Assembly: GCF_001650405.1 (NCBI RefSeq)
Contig: NZ_LWCU01000045.1
Location: 1-64,000, forward strand
Source: Microbacterium sp. H83
Lineage (GTDB): Bacteria > Actinomycetota > Actinomycetes > Actinomycetales > Microbacteriaceae
Direction: 5' to 3'
DNA: 64,000 bases
Positions 37,847 to 47,392 of the stretch are shown here, in pieces. Both the position numbers and the translations under genes were made by a program. How positions within the stretch are numbered: the stretch's first letter is position 1; each line of letters starts with the position of its first letter. Under the pieces are notes generated by a model. It saw only the letters and a program-made list of their open reading frames with translations. It searched no databases and was not told the DNA's origin.

Positions 37847-38917
37847 TCACTGCGGCGGCAGCGGCGGAGCGGGCGGGTACGACTGCGGAGCAGGCGGCAC
37901 AGGTGGCTGCGTCGGCTGCCCTGCCGGGGCGGCGGTGTGTGGAGCGGGCGGCGCGGGAACCGCGGTCGCAGGGTCCGGCGCGACCGGGAACGCGGGCGTC
38001 GGCGGCGCGGGGAACTGCGGAGTCGGGAAGGCCTGCACGGGCTGCGCCTCGCGCGGCTGCGCGGGGTACGGCGCCGTGGCGTACTCCTGGCCTGCCTGCT
38101 GCGGAAGCGCGAGCGGAGCCCCGTGCTGCGGCGCCGGAACCGACGGGTGCCCCGTGTAGTAGGCGTTCCAGTCGGGTGAGCCGTCGGGCAGCACCGGCAG
38201 CGGCGTGACGCCGTCGGCGTAGGTGGGCCACGCGGGGGCTCCGCTGACGCCGCCGTGCGCGTGCGCGGGCGCCGGCTTCTTCGGGGCGAACAGGGCGTTC
38301 AGCAGCGGGATGAGGGTCGTGCCGACCGCCGCGAGGATCGTGAGCGCCACCACGATGCGCCAGTACAGCTCGCCGTAGTCGAACGTGTGCGGGAACGTGA
38401 GGAAGAACACCAGCATGCCGACGAGCCCGCCGAGGAACACCAGTGTGGCGATGTAGATGACGCGCGTGAAGGTCGTCACGTGCCGCTGCGCCGCGGGAGT
38501 GAAGAGCCGCACGTGCAGCAGCGCGAGCTGGAGGATGCCGACCACCAGCAGCAGCTGGAAGAAGCGCTCGGCTCCCGAGAAGAAGGGGTCGTTGTCGGGC
38601 AGCCAGATCTTGACCGCCCCGACGAGCAGGGCGACGATCCAGCTCACCATGCTCGACAGCGCGAGCCAGTCGGGACGGTTCGGCGCGAGCCCCGCCTCGA
38701 GGATGGCGATCCCCGCGAATGCGGCGAGCAGGAGGATGGTCAGGAACGCTCGGCCGATCAGACCGTCCTGGTCGCCGATGAGCACCCAGACGACGCACAC
38801 GAGCGCCGCCGCGATGAGGGCCCCGATGGCGATCCAGAGGGCACCTCTGATGAGGAGGGACAGATTCTTCTTCTCGACCAGAGCGGCGGGCTGCTGGGCG
38901 ATCTCCGGCTGGGACAT
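37847..38917 (-). CDS. Hypothetical membrane protein with Pro-rich tail
   Basis: 356 residues. About six predicted transmembrane helices lie within residues 20-205, in conserved-looking paired segments (GALWIAIGALIAAALVCVVW, then FQLLLVVGILQLALLHVRLF). The C-terminal 130 residues are Pro/Ala/Gln-rich and low complexity. It overlaps or abuts the inositol-phosphatase gene downstream. Family not recognised. Confidence 0.8.
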   Translation of the reverse strand: MSQPEIAQQPAALVEKKNLSLLIRGALWIAIGALIAAALVCVVWVLIGDQDGLIGRAFLTILLLAAFAGIAILEAGLAPNRPDWLALSSMVSWIVALLVGAVKIWLPDNDPFFSGAERFFQLLLVVGILQLALLHVRLFTPAAQRHVTTFTRVIYIATLVFLGGLVGMLVFFLTFPHTFDYGELYWRIVVALTILAAVGTTLIPLLNALFAPKKPAPAHAHGGVSGAPAWPTYADGVTPLPVLPDGSPDWNAYYTGHPSVPAPQHGAPLALPQQAGQEYATAPYPAQPREAQPVQAFPTPQFPAPPTPAFPVAPDPATAVPAPPAPHTAAPAGQPTQPPVPPAPQSYPPAPPLPPQ

Positions 38918-39025
38918 CGCATTCCTCTCGTTGAGCGGCATCGGGATCATCCTCGCATGCGGGACGCCGACGCCGTGGTCATGCGCGCCATCCGCACGGG
39001 ACCGATGCCGCCGCGTGCGGGAGGG

Positions 39026-39823
39026 TCAGCCGGCCTTGCCCGCCGACGCGGCGGCGAACGCCGCGATCCGACGCTGCGCCTCGTCCGTCTCGAGCGACGC
39101 GCCGATCGACCGCGCCTCCTCGCTCAGCTGCTCGGCGAACGAGCGCTCCGGCTGGGAGCGCACGAGTCGCTTGGCCTGGCCGTAGGCCTCCGCCGCACCC
39201 GCGAGCCAGAACCGGGCGACCTCTTCGGCGCGGGAGCGCACGGCATCCGCCTCGGCTGCCGCATCCTCGGCCGCGACCACCTCGGCGACCAGGCCCCACT
39301 CGAGAGCCTCCGATGCCGTGAGAAGGCGATCCTGCAGCACCAGCTGCAGAGCGCGGCGCTGGCCGACGGCGCGCGACAGCTGCGCCGAGACCGAGAGGTC
39401 CGGAGTGAGACCGATGTTCGCGTAGAGACTGCCGAGCCGAGAGCGGGACCCCACGACCGCGTAATCGCTGCTCAGCAGGATGCCGAGACCGCCGCCTGCC
39501 GTGGTGCCGTGCGCGGCGGCCACGACCGGGACCGAGGACTCGGTGAGGGCGCGGATGCCGGAGTTGATGACCTCCGCCAGAGCGGTGATCTCCGCTCCCG
39601 AGCCCATCGTCGTCGCCATGTCCACCACGTCGCCGCCGGCGCAGAAGGCGGGCCCCGTCGCATCGACGAGGATCGCGCCGACGTCCGACCGCGAGGTCGC
39701 CGCCGCGGTCGCGTCGCGCCACGCGTGCGCGAGCTCGGCGTTGAAGGCGTTGAGCCGCGACGGCCTGTTGAGCGTGAGCCGCGCGAGACCCTCTTCGACG
39801 GCGAACAGGATGACATCACTCAT
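39026..39823 (-). CDS. Enoyl-CoA hydratase/isomerase family protein
   Basis: 265 residues, crotonase fold. LTLNRPSRLNAFNAEL, GPAFCAGGDVVDM (oxyanion hole) and AHGTTAGGGLGILLSSDYAV are typical. The second catalytic acid position reads IGLTPDLSVSAQLSR, a PaaG-like pattern, so isomerase or another activity is possible rather than hydratase. A strong ribosome site (AAGGAG) precedes ATG 39823. No other beta-oxidation gene is adjacent. Confidence 0.9.
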   Translation of the reverse strand: MSDVILFAVEEGLARLTLNRPSRLNAFNAELAHAWRDATAAATSRSDVGAILVDATGPAFCAGGDVVDMATTMGSGAEITALAEVINSGIRALTESSVPVVAAAHGTTAGGGLGILLSSDYAVVGSRSRLGSLYANIGLTPDLSVSAQLSRAVGQRRALQLVLQDRLLTASEALEWGLVAEVVAAEDAAAEADAVRSRAEEVARFWLAGAAEAYGQAKRLVRSQPERSFAEQLSEEARSIGASLETDEAQRRIAAFAAASAGKAG

Positions 39824-39868
39824 GGCTTCTCCTTCGAGCACAGGGCAGTGCGATCCAGGCTAGTCGGG

Positions 39869-40360
39869 TCAGGACTCGTCGCGCGTCCGCGCGACGAAGG
39901 CCTCCATGCGCCGTCGAGTGCCGTCGAGTCGCATGTCCACCTGACCGGGGGCGAGGACCTCGTTGGGCGCGAGCGGGTGGGCGAGACGGACGTTCTCGTG
40001 GCACGACAGATCCGCGCAGATGTAGGTGCCGACCGAGTCGCCGCGCTCCCCCGCCGCTCCGGCGCGACGTGCGGAGAAGAGGGCCACCTGGTTGCCCGGC
40101 TGCATCGTGTGGCAGATGTTGCACATGCCCGACCGGCCGCGGCCCGGGTCGGACACGCGCAGGACGGTTCCGGTGATCGCGCCCTCGTGCTGCGTCAGCA
40201 CGTATCCGCGCCGCCCGGCGCTCGGGTCCCGCCACGCGTAGAAGTCGAGGTAGTCCCAGTCGACGAGCACCAGATCATGCGGCATCTCCATGACCCGCAG
40301 CTCGTCGGCATCCGCGTTCGCGAAGGACGCACGGATCTCTGCTTCGGTGAGCGCTCGCAT
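39869..40360 (-). CDS. FBP-type (EF-G-binding-like) zinc-finger protein
   Basis: 163 residues. The C-terminal treble-clef zinc finger has ligands MCNICH and YICADLSCHEN, as in the FBP/FusB C-terminal family that binds elongation factor G. FusB proteins rescue EF-G from fusidic acid; actinobacterial members are not tested, so resistance is only inferred. The N-terminal helix is MRALTEAEIRASFANADADE. TAGACT lies 6 nt before the ATG. Confidence 0.85.
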   Translation of the reverse strand: MRALTEAEIRASFANADADELRVMEMPHDLVLVDWDYLDFYAWRDPSAGRRGYVLTQHEGAITGTVLRVSDPGRGRSGMCNICHTMQPGNQVALFSARRAGAAGERGDSVGTYICADLSCHENVRLAHPLAPNEVLAPGQVDMRLDGTRRRMEAFVARTRDES

Positions 40361-40366
40361 CCGCCC

Positions 40367-40372
40367 AGTCTA
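40367..40372 (-). promoter_or_regulatory. -10 hexamer TAGACT, 6 nt before the FBP-type gene ATG
   Basis: A consensus-like -10 placed for leaderless initiation at 40360. Confidence 0.6.
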
Positions 40373-40400
40373 TGAAGACTCCGACGCGACGGCGAGCCGT

Positions 40401-40433
40401 CGCGGAGCCGGCGCGGAGCCGGCGCGGAGCCGG
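40401..40433. repeat. Three tandem copies of an 11-bp unit
   Basis: CGCGGAGCCGG repeats three times without change, directly upstream of the FBP-type gene. The rest of the gap up to 40614 shows no gene. Confidence 0.8.
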
Positions 40434-40614
40434 CGGACCGCGGCCCGGGGGTGAGTCCCGGGGTGAAAAAACGACCACCGCTGCTCGCCGACGATCACGC
40501 GACATCCGACGCTCCCTACCGTGGTCTCAGGTCGCCGAGCACACGGATCCCCGGTCCGTCCCCGGGCTCGCGGCCGCGAGGCGCATCGGGCGACCCCCAG
40601 GCGCTCGATGCGCC

Positions 40615-43308
40615 TCATTCCATCGCAGGGCCGCGGGACGCGGGAGGGGCAGGAGGATCGTCATCGCCGAACAGACCGAGCTCTGCGCCGCGCAGCAGCG
40701 CCTGCTCCCGCGTGGCGGCACCCAGCTTGCGGTACGCACTGCGGCGCTGCACCTTCACGGTGTTCGGCGAGACGAACAGGGCCTCGGCGATGGATGCCGT
40801 CGACGAAGTCCTGCGGAGTTGTCGCATCACGGCGAGCTCCCTCGTCGTCAGAGTCACGGGAGGCGGCATCGGTGGGAACGGACGGGTTCCGGCGGACCGG
40901 GCGACGTGTCGATCGATCTCGTCACGGACCGACGGATCCGAGATCTGCCGCGCGGCCGTCAGCGCGTCGGGGTCGAACAGCGCGATCGGCGCCGAGGTGT
41001 CCTCCTCGCGCATGATCGCCGCGGCGAAGGACATGGCCTGCGCGCCGATGCGATCCCTGCCGAGCCGGGCCGCCGCGACGCCGACGGTCAGAAGGGACAG
41101 CCCGAGCCACTGCGTGTCGCCGGAGTCCTCGGCCTCTCGTCGCGCCGCCTCGCCGTCGGCGAAGGCTCGCGCGTCGTCGCCCGTCAGCAGAGCGCGAAAC
41201 GCATCCACCGCATGGGCGCCGGGAGAGCGGACGCGCACTGTCGCCAGCACGCGCTCCGCCGCCCTGGGGTCGCCGAGCGCCAGCAGAGCGAGGCCGTGCG
41301 CGACGGTCAGCCGAGCCGCCGCGGCCTCGGAGGTCGCCGAGTTCGCTCCCCTCTCGAGGGCGCGCTCGACAGCCAGGAGGGCCTCCGGCCCACGCCCCGC
41401 GCGCACCTCGATCTCGCTCTGCACCGACACGATGTAGGGCCAGAGCTCGGTGGTGCCGAGATGATGCGCCACCGCGGCCACCCGGCTCCGCGCGCCGTCG
41501 AGATCGTGCGCCGCGACGGCGATGTGGGCGCGGGCGAGCTGCTCCATGATCCCGAAGTGGTCGAATCGCCAGGCGAGCGGAGGATCGGCCTCCGCGATCT
41601 CCTCGAGGATGCGACGGGCCTCCGCGAGTCGTCCGCGCATCGCGTGGATCCCGGCGAGGACGGCGGCGCAGTGGTACCAGCCGCCGTCGTCATCCGGCAT
41701 CCGCAGGACGACGCCGTCTTCGAGGAACGTCACGTTCTCCGAGACGCGGATCGCCATGCCCTGCTCGAGCACCGCCACGGCATCCTCCAGCCGTCCCGCG
41801 AAGAGATGGCTCAGGCCGCAGTTGCTGAGGAGGAGGGCGGTGACGCCGATGCAGTCCGCACGCTGCGCGGGCGTCAGGGCGTCGTAGGTCTCGGCGACGC
41901 GATCGGCCGTGACATCGGAGCGTCGGAACTGGCCGGCGAGGCGCTCGGCGAGCACGGCGATGCTCAGCATCCAGAACCGCTCGACGCGGTCGTCGTCCGC
42001 GCCCTGACGTCGGAGCGTCGATGCGGCGCTCTGGAAGTAGGCGAACGCCCGGAGGCGATGCCCGAGGCGCATGAGGACGAGCGCCATGACGGTCGCCAGC
42101 ACGGGGTGGCGGACGAGGACAAGCGGGCTCTCCCGCTGCAGCAGCACCTCGACATCGCGCGGGCAGGTCCGCGAGAGGAGGAACCACGACTCCCGTCCGA
42201 ATCGGGAGGCGAGCGCGTAGTCTCGCGCGCGGAGGGCGTTCGACAGCGCCTCCAGATGTCGACCGTGCTCGAACGCCCACGCTGCGACGATCCGACGGAT
42301 CGGCGCGGTCGCCTCGACCGGACGCCGATCGAGGCGACGGATCAAAGCTTCGCGCAGAGCCGGGGTGTAGACGAAGGCCGGCCCGCCGTCCGCCGCCTCC
42401 CACATGCCGAGCCCGGAGAGCTCCGCACGCTCCAGGTGCCGACCGGCCACGCCCTCCCATCCGAGCCGGGCCACCACGTCCGACGTCACGATGCCGGGGA
42501 CCGCGGTCTGCAGCAGGAACTCCTGGAAGTCCGCCGGGTCATCCGAGCGGAGGAGACCCGCCAGCATCGCGTCCGCGACCTGCTGCACGTCCGCGGTCGC
42601 GGCGTCCAGCGGGCCGCCGTGCGTCACGGCGGCGATGCCCAGCATCCGTGCCCCGAGCGGCAGCGCGGCGACGCCGTCCATGGCGAGCTGCGGTTGTGGC
42701 CGACCGCTCGCCCGCTCGATCACGGTGCGCGCCTCGTCCGCGGTGAACAGCAGCTGCGCCGGGCCGATGACGCCCGCGTCGGTCGCGGCGAGAGCCCTCA
42801 GCGTCCTCGGCACGATCGACCGCCGGGTGGCGACCGCGATGCGGAGGCGCGGAGAGGCGGCGAGGAGCTCTGCCGTGAGATCGAGGAGCGGCATGTCCCC
42901 CGCCTGTTCGGCGTTGTCGATGAGGATGACGCACGGCTCGGTGATGTCCGCCACCGCCGCACGGATCCGAGCGACCGGGTCGCGCACGCTGTCGAACCCG
43001 CGCAGCACCGCGTGCGTGGTCTCGACATCCGTGACGAGATGGCGCTCGAGCAGCCGGGCGAGCAGCTCTCGCAGAAGCAGGTGGATGTTCGTGACCCGCT
43101 CGTCGAGAGCCAGCCGGACGACGGCCACCCCGGATTCTCGGAGGCTCCACGCCCACTGGCTGAGGAGCACCGACTTCCCCGCGCCGGCCGGGCCGCTGAT
43201 CAGCGTGAACGCGTGCCCTCGATCGAGGATCTCGGTCAGCCGCGGGCGATCGATCGCAGCGGCGGGAGGACGTGCCGCTCCGGCATCCCGTCGACGGTCA
43301 TCGTCCAT
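40615..43308 (-). CDS. MalT-like LuxR family transcriptional regulator with NTPase domain
   Basis: 897 residues, a LAL/STAND regulator. The Walker A FTLISGPAGAGKSVLLSQWA is near residue 40, and CVILIDNAEQAGDMP is the Walker B strand. A long helical-repeat region (400-800) follows. The C-terminal LuxR helix-turn-helix is LTTRELAVMRQLRRTSSTAS, then IAEALFVSPNTVKVQRRSAY. Such proteins are ATP- and ligand-gated activators. The target may be a nearby gene or remote. The start is at ATG 43308; the longer frame upstream overlaps the GntR gene and is not used. Confidence 0.9.
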   Translation of the reverse strand: MDDDRRRDAGAARPPAAAIDRPRLTEILDRGHAFTLISGPAGAGKSVLLSQWAWSLRESGVAVVRLALDERVTNIHLLLRELLARLLERHLVTDVETTHAVLRGFDSVRDPVARIRAAVADITEPCVILIDNAEQAGDMPLLDLTAELLAASPRLRIAVATRRSIVPRTLRALAATDAGVIGPAQLLFTADEARTVIERASGRPQPQLAMDGVAALPLGARMLGIAAVTHGGPLDAATADVQQVADAMLAGLLRSDDPADFQEFLLQTAVPGIVTSDVVARLGWEGVAGRHLERAELSGLGMWEAADGGPAFVYTPALREALIRRLDRRPVEATAPIRRIVAAWAFEHGRHLEALSNALRARDYALASRFGRESWFLLSRTCPRDVEVLLQRESPLVLVRHPVLATVMALVLMRLGHRLRAFAYFQSAASTLRRQGADDDRVERFWMLSIAVLAERLAGQFRRSDVTADRVAETYDALTPAQRADCIGVTALLLSNCGLSHLFAGRLEDAVAVLEQGMAIRVSENVTFLEDGVVLRMPDDDGGWYHCAAVLAGIHAMRGRLAEARRILEEIAEADPPLAWRFDHFGIMEQLARAHIAVAAHDLDGARSRVAAVAHHLGTTELWPYIVSVQSEIEVRAGRGPEALLAVERALERGANSATSEAAAARLTVAHGLALLALGDPRAAERVLATVRVRSPGAHAVDAFRALLTGDDARAFADGEAARREAEDSGDTQWLGLSLLTVGVAAARLGRDRIGAQAMSFAAAIMREEDTSAPIALFDPDALTAARQISDPSVRDEIDRHVARSAGTRPFPPMPPPVTLTTRELAVMRQLRRTSSTASIAEALFVSPNTVKVQRRSAYRKLGAATREQALLRGAELGLFGDDDPPAPPASRGPAME

Positions 43309-43457
43309 GCACAGCCCCCAGAGATCGCGGACTCCCCCTTCCGCGTCACCGATCGTACGGCGACGTGGCCCGCGGAGGGCACCGCGAGGACGCAGCCATA
43401 TCGAGATATCGGTATCGCTTCCTCGTCTCCCCGTGCGGCCATGCCCGCGGGTCGGGA

Positions 43458-44165
43458 CTACTCGGCCGCCCGCTGCATCGCCTGATCGGCCTCCGAGACG
43501 ATGTTCCGCATCGCGGCGGCGGCGACATCGCCCGCTCCGCTCGCGACCGCGAACGCGACATCGCGATGCCATTGCACGGCATCCGAGTCGGCGACGTGCG
43601 GCATGAGATCGTGCGCGGTGCGCCCACGGAGGACCGCCTCCACCGTGCCGCCCAGCGCCGCGAGCATCCCGTTGCCGGACGCCTCGAGAAGGAGCCTGTG
43701 GAAGCGGATGTCCGCGGTCAGGTAGCGGTCGCGGTCGGCCTCGTGGTCCTCCTCCCCCATCTGCACGACGAGGGAGACGAGATCCACCTTCTGCTCCGGA
43801 GTCGCGTTCGCCGCCGCCAGCTGTGCGGCCAGCGGCTCCACCACGGATCGCAGCTGGCTGAGCTCCCGCAGCTGCTCGGCCCGTCCCGGCCCCGCGAGAC
43901 GCCACGCGATCACCTCGGGGGCGTAGACGTTCCAGTCGGAGCGAGGCCGCACCTCGACCCCGGACTTCCGTCGCACCCAGACGAGACCGAAGGACTCGAG
44001 CACGCGCACCGCCTCGCGGGCGGCCGACCGCGAGACGCCGCGTCGCACGGCGATCTCGACCGTCAGCATCCGCGAGCCCGGCGCATGGACGCCGTCGACG
44101 ATGGCGCGGCCGAGCTCGTCGACGAGCGACTCGTGCACGGTGTTCGCCGGAGCGGAGGAGGTCAT
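43458..44165 (-). CDS. GntR family (FCD domain) transcriptional regulator, gluconate
   Basis: 235 residues. The N-terminal winged helix (TVEIAVRRGVSRSAAREAVR) is followed by an FCD ligand domain with the metal-binding His in ADIRFHRLLLEASGN and later HRDVAF. It diverges from gntP, with gntK behind, so gluconate control is likely. A weak -10-like CATACT ends 6 nt before ATG 44165. It would bind the 15-bp inverted repeat in the intergenic region. Confidence 0.9.
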   Translation of the reverse strand: MTSSAPANTVHESLVDELGRAIVDGVHAPGSRMLTVEIAVRRGVSRSAAREAVRVLESFGLVWVRRKSGVEVRPRSDWNVYAPEVIAWRLAGPGRAEQLRELSQLRSVVEPLAAQLAAANATPEQKVDLVSLVVQMGEEDHEADRDRYLTADIRFHRLLLEASGNGMLAALGGTVEAVLRGRTAHDLMPHVADSDAVQWHRDVAFAVASGAGDVAAAAMRNIVSEADQAMQRAAE

Positions 44166-44256
44166 AGCTCGAGTATGCCTCGGGATAGCGCGGCTGATCG
44201 AACAAGTAGGAGCCGGCGCAGTCTTTATGTTGCGCATCTCTCATCGACCGTGCTTA

Positions 44257-44271
44257 TTATGTACGGCATAA
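44257..44271. promoter_or_regulatory. Putative gluconate repressor operator
   Basis: TTATG-tacgg-CATAA, a perfect 5-bp inverted repeat in the gntR-gntP intergenic space. Confidence 0.5.
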
Positions 44272-44304
44272 GGTCGAATCTTCTCGCCCGGATCAAGGAA
44301 GCTC

Positions 44305-45714
44305 ATGGCACTCATCACCCCCGCCGCGTCCGCATTCGTGACCGCAGCCACAGACACCACCGTCACCGACCGCCCGGCGGGCCAGCTCATCGCCGCCGCG
44401 GTGATCGGGATCGCGATCATCATCGTGCTCATCACGTGGGTGAAACTGCACCCGTTCCTGTCGCTCACGATCGGTGCGCTCGCGACCGGCGCGATCGCCG
44501 GCATGGACATCGCCGACTCGGTCACGAGCTTCTCCACCGGCTTCGGCTCGACCATGGGCGGCGTCGGCATCCTCATCGCGCTCGGCGCCATCTACGGAAA
44601 GCTGCTGGCCGACTCCGGCGGAGCCGACCGCATCGTCGACACCCTCGTCGCGCGAGCGAGCGCGCGCTCCCTCCCCTGGGTCATGGGACTCATCGGCGCG
44701 GTCATCGGCCTGCCCATGTTCTTCGAGGTCGGGCTCGTGCTGCTCGTTCCCGTCATCATCCTCGTCGCCCGCCGGTCGGGTCAGCCCCTGATGCGCATCG
44801 CGATCCCCACCCTCGCGGGCCTCTCGGCGATGCACGGTCTGGTGCCGCCCCACCCGGGTCCCCTCGCCGCGATCGACGCGCTCGGCGCCAACCTCGGCCT
44901 CACTCTGGCCTTCGGCGTCATCGTCGCGATCCCGGCCGTGATCGTCTCCGGTCCGCTGTTCGCGCGCTTCGCGGCCCGCTGGGTCGACGTCCCGGTCCCC
45001 GAGCTGTTCACCACGTCCGAGGATGAGGGCGAGGCGCAGCGCCGCCGTCCGTCGTTCGGCGCCACGCTCTTCAGCATCCTGCTGCCTGTCTTCCTCATGC
45101 TCGCGAAGGCGATCGCCGACATCTCGGCGGCGGGCTCCGACGCCCCCTGGAAGGTCGCCCTCGACTTCCTCGGGACCCCCGTCATCGCCCTCCTCATCGC
45201 CGTGCTGGCCGGATTCTTCATCCTCGGTCGCGGCGCGGGCTTCGACCGCACGAAGGTCAACGACATCGTCGGCTCTTCGCTCGGCCCGATCGCCGGCATC
45301 CTGCTGATCGTGGGCGCGGGCGGCGGCTTCAAGCAGGTGCTGGTCGACACCGGCATCGGCGGCGTCATCGCGGAGTTCGTCTCCGGATCCTCCGTGTCGG
45401 TGCTCATCCTCGCGTGGCTCGTCGCGGTCGTCATCCGCATCGCCACCGGGTCGGCGACGGTCGCCACGATCACCGCGGCCGGCATCCTGCAGCCGCTGAC
45501 CGAGACTCTCGACTCCCCCATGGTCGCGCTGCTCGTGCTCGCGATCGGCTCGGGATCGGTCTTCCTGTCGCACGTGAACGATGCGGGCTTCTGGCTGATC
45601 AAGGAGTACTTCGGTCTCAGCATCCCCCAGACGCTGAAGTCGTGGACCGTGCTGGAGTGCCTGATCTCGGTCACCGGCCTCGCCGGCGTCCTCGTCCTGA
45701 GCATCTTCGTGTGA
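44305..45714 (+). CDS. gntP: Gluconate:H+ symporter GntP family
   Basis: 469 residues, 12 or more transmembrane helices. The conserved GntP features GMDIADSVTSFSTGFGSTMG and LGALYGK-like IALGAIYGKLLADSGGADRI are clear, as is HVNDAGFWLIKEYFGLS near the C-terminus. It imports gluconate or a related aldonate. The ribosome site AAGGAAG supports the start. The kinase gene follows after 7 nt. Confidence 0.95.
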   Translation: MALITPAASAFVTAATDTTVTDRPAGQLIAAAVIGIAIIIVLITWVKLHPFLSLTIGALATGAIAGMDIADSVTSFSTGFGSTMGGVGILIALGAIYGKLLADSGGADRIVDTLVARASARSLPWVMGLIGAVIGLPMFFEVGLVLLVPVIILVARRSGQPLMRIAIPTLAGLSAMHGLVPPHPGPLAAIDALGANLGLTLAFGVIVAIPAVIVSGPLFARFAARWVDVPVPELFTTSEDEGEAQRRRPSFGATLFSILLPVFLMLAKAIADISAAGSDAPWKVALDFLGTPVIALLIAVLAGFFILGRGAGFDRTKVNDIVGSSLGPIAGILLIVGAGGGFKQVLVDTGIGGVIAEFVSGSSVSVLILAWLVAVVIRIATGSATVATITAAGILQPLTETLDSPMVALLVLAIGSGSVFLSHVNDAGFWLIKEYFGLSIPQTLKSWTVLECLISVTGLAGVLVLSIFV

Positions 45715-45721
45715 GGCTGGG

Positions 45722-46240
45722 ATGATGACGACCACCGCTCCCGTCCTCGTGTTCATGGGCGTCGCCAGCACGGGCAAGTCGACCGTCGCCGCCATGCTGT
45801 CGGGACGCCTCGGCTGGGCCTTCGAAGAGGGCGACGATCTCCATCCCGAGGCGAACGTGGCGAAGATGGCCGCCGGTCACGCCTTGAACGACGACGACCG
45901 CTGGCCGTGGCTCGACCGCATCGCGGAGTGGATCGACGAGCGCATCGCCGCGGGCGAGCCGGGGATCGTGACGTGCTCGGCTCTGCGCCGCAGCTATCGC
46001 GACGTCCTGCGCCGGGACGCGGTGACGTTCGTGCACTTCGCCGGCGAGCGTCAGCTCATCCTCGACCGGATGCTGCGCAGGCAGGGGCACTTCATGCCCC
46101 CCACGCTGCTCGACTCGCAGTTCGCGACGCTCGAGCCGCTCGGCGCGGACGAGAAGTCGATCGAGATCGACATCTCCCTCACACCCGCCGAGCAGGCCGC
46201 CGAGATCGCGACGCGTCTGCGCCTGCAGGCCGACATCTGA
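45722..46240 (+). CDS. gntK: Gluconokinase
   Basis: 172 residues. The P-loop MGVASTGKSTVA, GDDLHPEANVAKMAAGHALN and CSALRRSYRDVLR are the family markers. It phosphorylates gluconate to 6-phosphogluconate for the pentose phosphate pathway. The start is ATG 45722 or 45725. Together with GntP and the GntR gene it is a complete gluconate module. Confidence 0.95.
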   Translation: MMTTTAPVLVFMGVASTGKSTVAAMLSGRLGWAFEEGDDLHPEANVAKMAAGHALNDDDRWPWLDRIAEWIDERIAAGEPGIVTCSALRRSYRDVLRRDAVTFVHFAGERQLILDRMLRRQGHFMPPTLLDSQFATLEPLGADEKSIEIDISLTPAEQAAEIATRLRLQADI

Positions 46241-46272
46241 CGACGGCGGGAACTCCGGGTCCTGCGTCGTCA
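46238..46272. terminator. Possible bidirectional terminator between gntK and lacI-type gene
   Basis: TGACGACG (46238-46245) and CGTCGTCA (46265-46272) form perfect 8-bp arms around a 19-nt loop between convergent genes. Confidence 0.4.
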
Positions 46273-46273
46273 C

Positions 46274-47359
46274 TCATCGGAGCCGACGCACGGACCGGCG
46301 ATCGATGAACTCGGAGGCGAGATGGCTGACGATCACGCGGTCCCCTCCGCCCTCGAGCCGGGACAGCAGTCGCCCTGCCGCCCTCTCCCCCAGCGCGTGC
46401 AGCGGCTGACGGACGGTGGTGATCGGCGGATCGTGCACCTCCGCCCAGGGCGAGTCGTCGAAGGCGACGAGCGAGAGGTCCTGAGGGATGCGGCGCCCAT
46501 GGTCGCGTGCCGCTGACAGCGCCGCGATGACCGAGTCCTGCTCGGTGGCGATGATGGCGGTGACGTCCCCGTCGGTGAGCGTGCGGGCGAGGAACTCCTC
46601 GACGCCCGCGATGTTCTGCGCGCCCGTCATGACGAGTTCAGGGCGCAGCGGCACGCCTGCATCGGCGAACGCGTCCACGTATCCCAGGAATCGCTCCCCG
46701 GTACTCGTGATCTCCGAGGTCAGGGCGGCAGAGGTGAGTGCGGCGAGGTCCGCGTCCGCTCCGGCCGGCAGCGCCGGGCCCCAGGCCAGCGCGATCCTCC
46801 GGTGCCCGGCTGCGAGCAGGTAGTCGGTCGCTTCGCGCGCCGCGTCCCTGTTGTCCAGGACGACGGCATCCGCATCGAGCCCACGCAGGGTGCGGTCGAT
46901 CTGGACCACCGGGATCCCCCGCTCCGCAGCACTGCGCAGCGCGGAGGCGGACGCGTCACGGCCTCCGGCGGGCGCGACGATGATGCCGTCCACCTGCTTC
47001 GCCGTCAGAAGGCGCACGGCATCCGCCTCGAGGCCCTCGTCCTCGTCGCTGCTGATGACGATGGTGCCGTACCCGGCGCGGCGGGTCGCGTCGGCGATGC
47101 CGCGCAGCACCCCGGCGAAGAACGGGTTGGAGAGGTCGGCGAGGATCACGCCGATCGTGCGCGTGACACCGGTGTTCATGCTCCGCGCGAGCTCGTTGGT
47201 CTCATAGCCGAGCTCCGCCGCAGCGGCGAGAACCCGTTCGCGGGTGCGCGCGCTCACGGATCCGTATCCGCCGAGCACGCGCGCAGCGGAGGACCGGCCG
47301 ACACCGGCTCTCTCGGAGACCTCCGAAAGAGTGGGTTTGGCGGGTTCGTGAGAAGGCAC
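46274..47359 (-). CDS. LacI family repressor of the frl-like operon
   Basis: 361 residues. The N-terminal helix-turn-helix is PTLSEVSERAGVGRSSAARV, then LGGYGSVSARTRERVLAAA. The periplasmic-binding-protein-like effector domain follows (GVILADLSNPFFAGVLRGIA). GTG 47359 is chosen because TAGAGT lies 7 nt upstream; the ORF could start 3 codons earlier. It is the last gene behind the frl-like operon but has its own promoter, allowing repression in the uninduced state. The palindromes at 52243-52274 are the likely target. Confidence 0.92.
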   Translation of the reverse strand: MPSHEPAKPTLSEVSERAGVGRSSAARVLGGYGSVSARTRERVLAAAAELGYETNELARSMNTGVTRTIGVILADLSNPFFAGVLRGIADATRRAGYGTIVISSDEDEGLEADAVRLLTAKQVDGIIVAPAGGRDASASALRSAAERGIPVVQIDRTLRGLDADAVVLDNRDAAREATDYLLAAGHRRIALAWGPALPAGADADLAALTSAALTSEITSTGERFLGYVDAFADAGVPLRPELVMTGAQNIAGVEEFLARTLTDGDVTAIIATEQDSVIAALSAARDHGRRIPQDLSLVAFDDSPWAEVHDPPITTVRQPLHALGERAAGRLLSRLEGGGDRVIVSHLASEFIDRRSVRRLR

Positions 47360-47366
47360 GGACTTC

Positions 47367-47372
47367 ACTCTA
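47367..47372 (-). promoter_or_regulatory. -10 hexamer TAGAGT, 7 nt before the LacI gene GTG
   Basis: Located just past the amidohydrolase stop; an independent promoter for the repressor gene. Confidence 0.55.
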
Positions 47373-47392
47373 CGGCTCCGCCGCGGCCCGGC

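Noticed and set aside
40372-43485. A 1037-codon plus-strand frame opposite the LuxR gene
   Set aside because: Antisense to a clear LuxR-type regulator with intact Walker A and helix-turn-helix.
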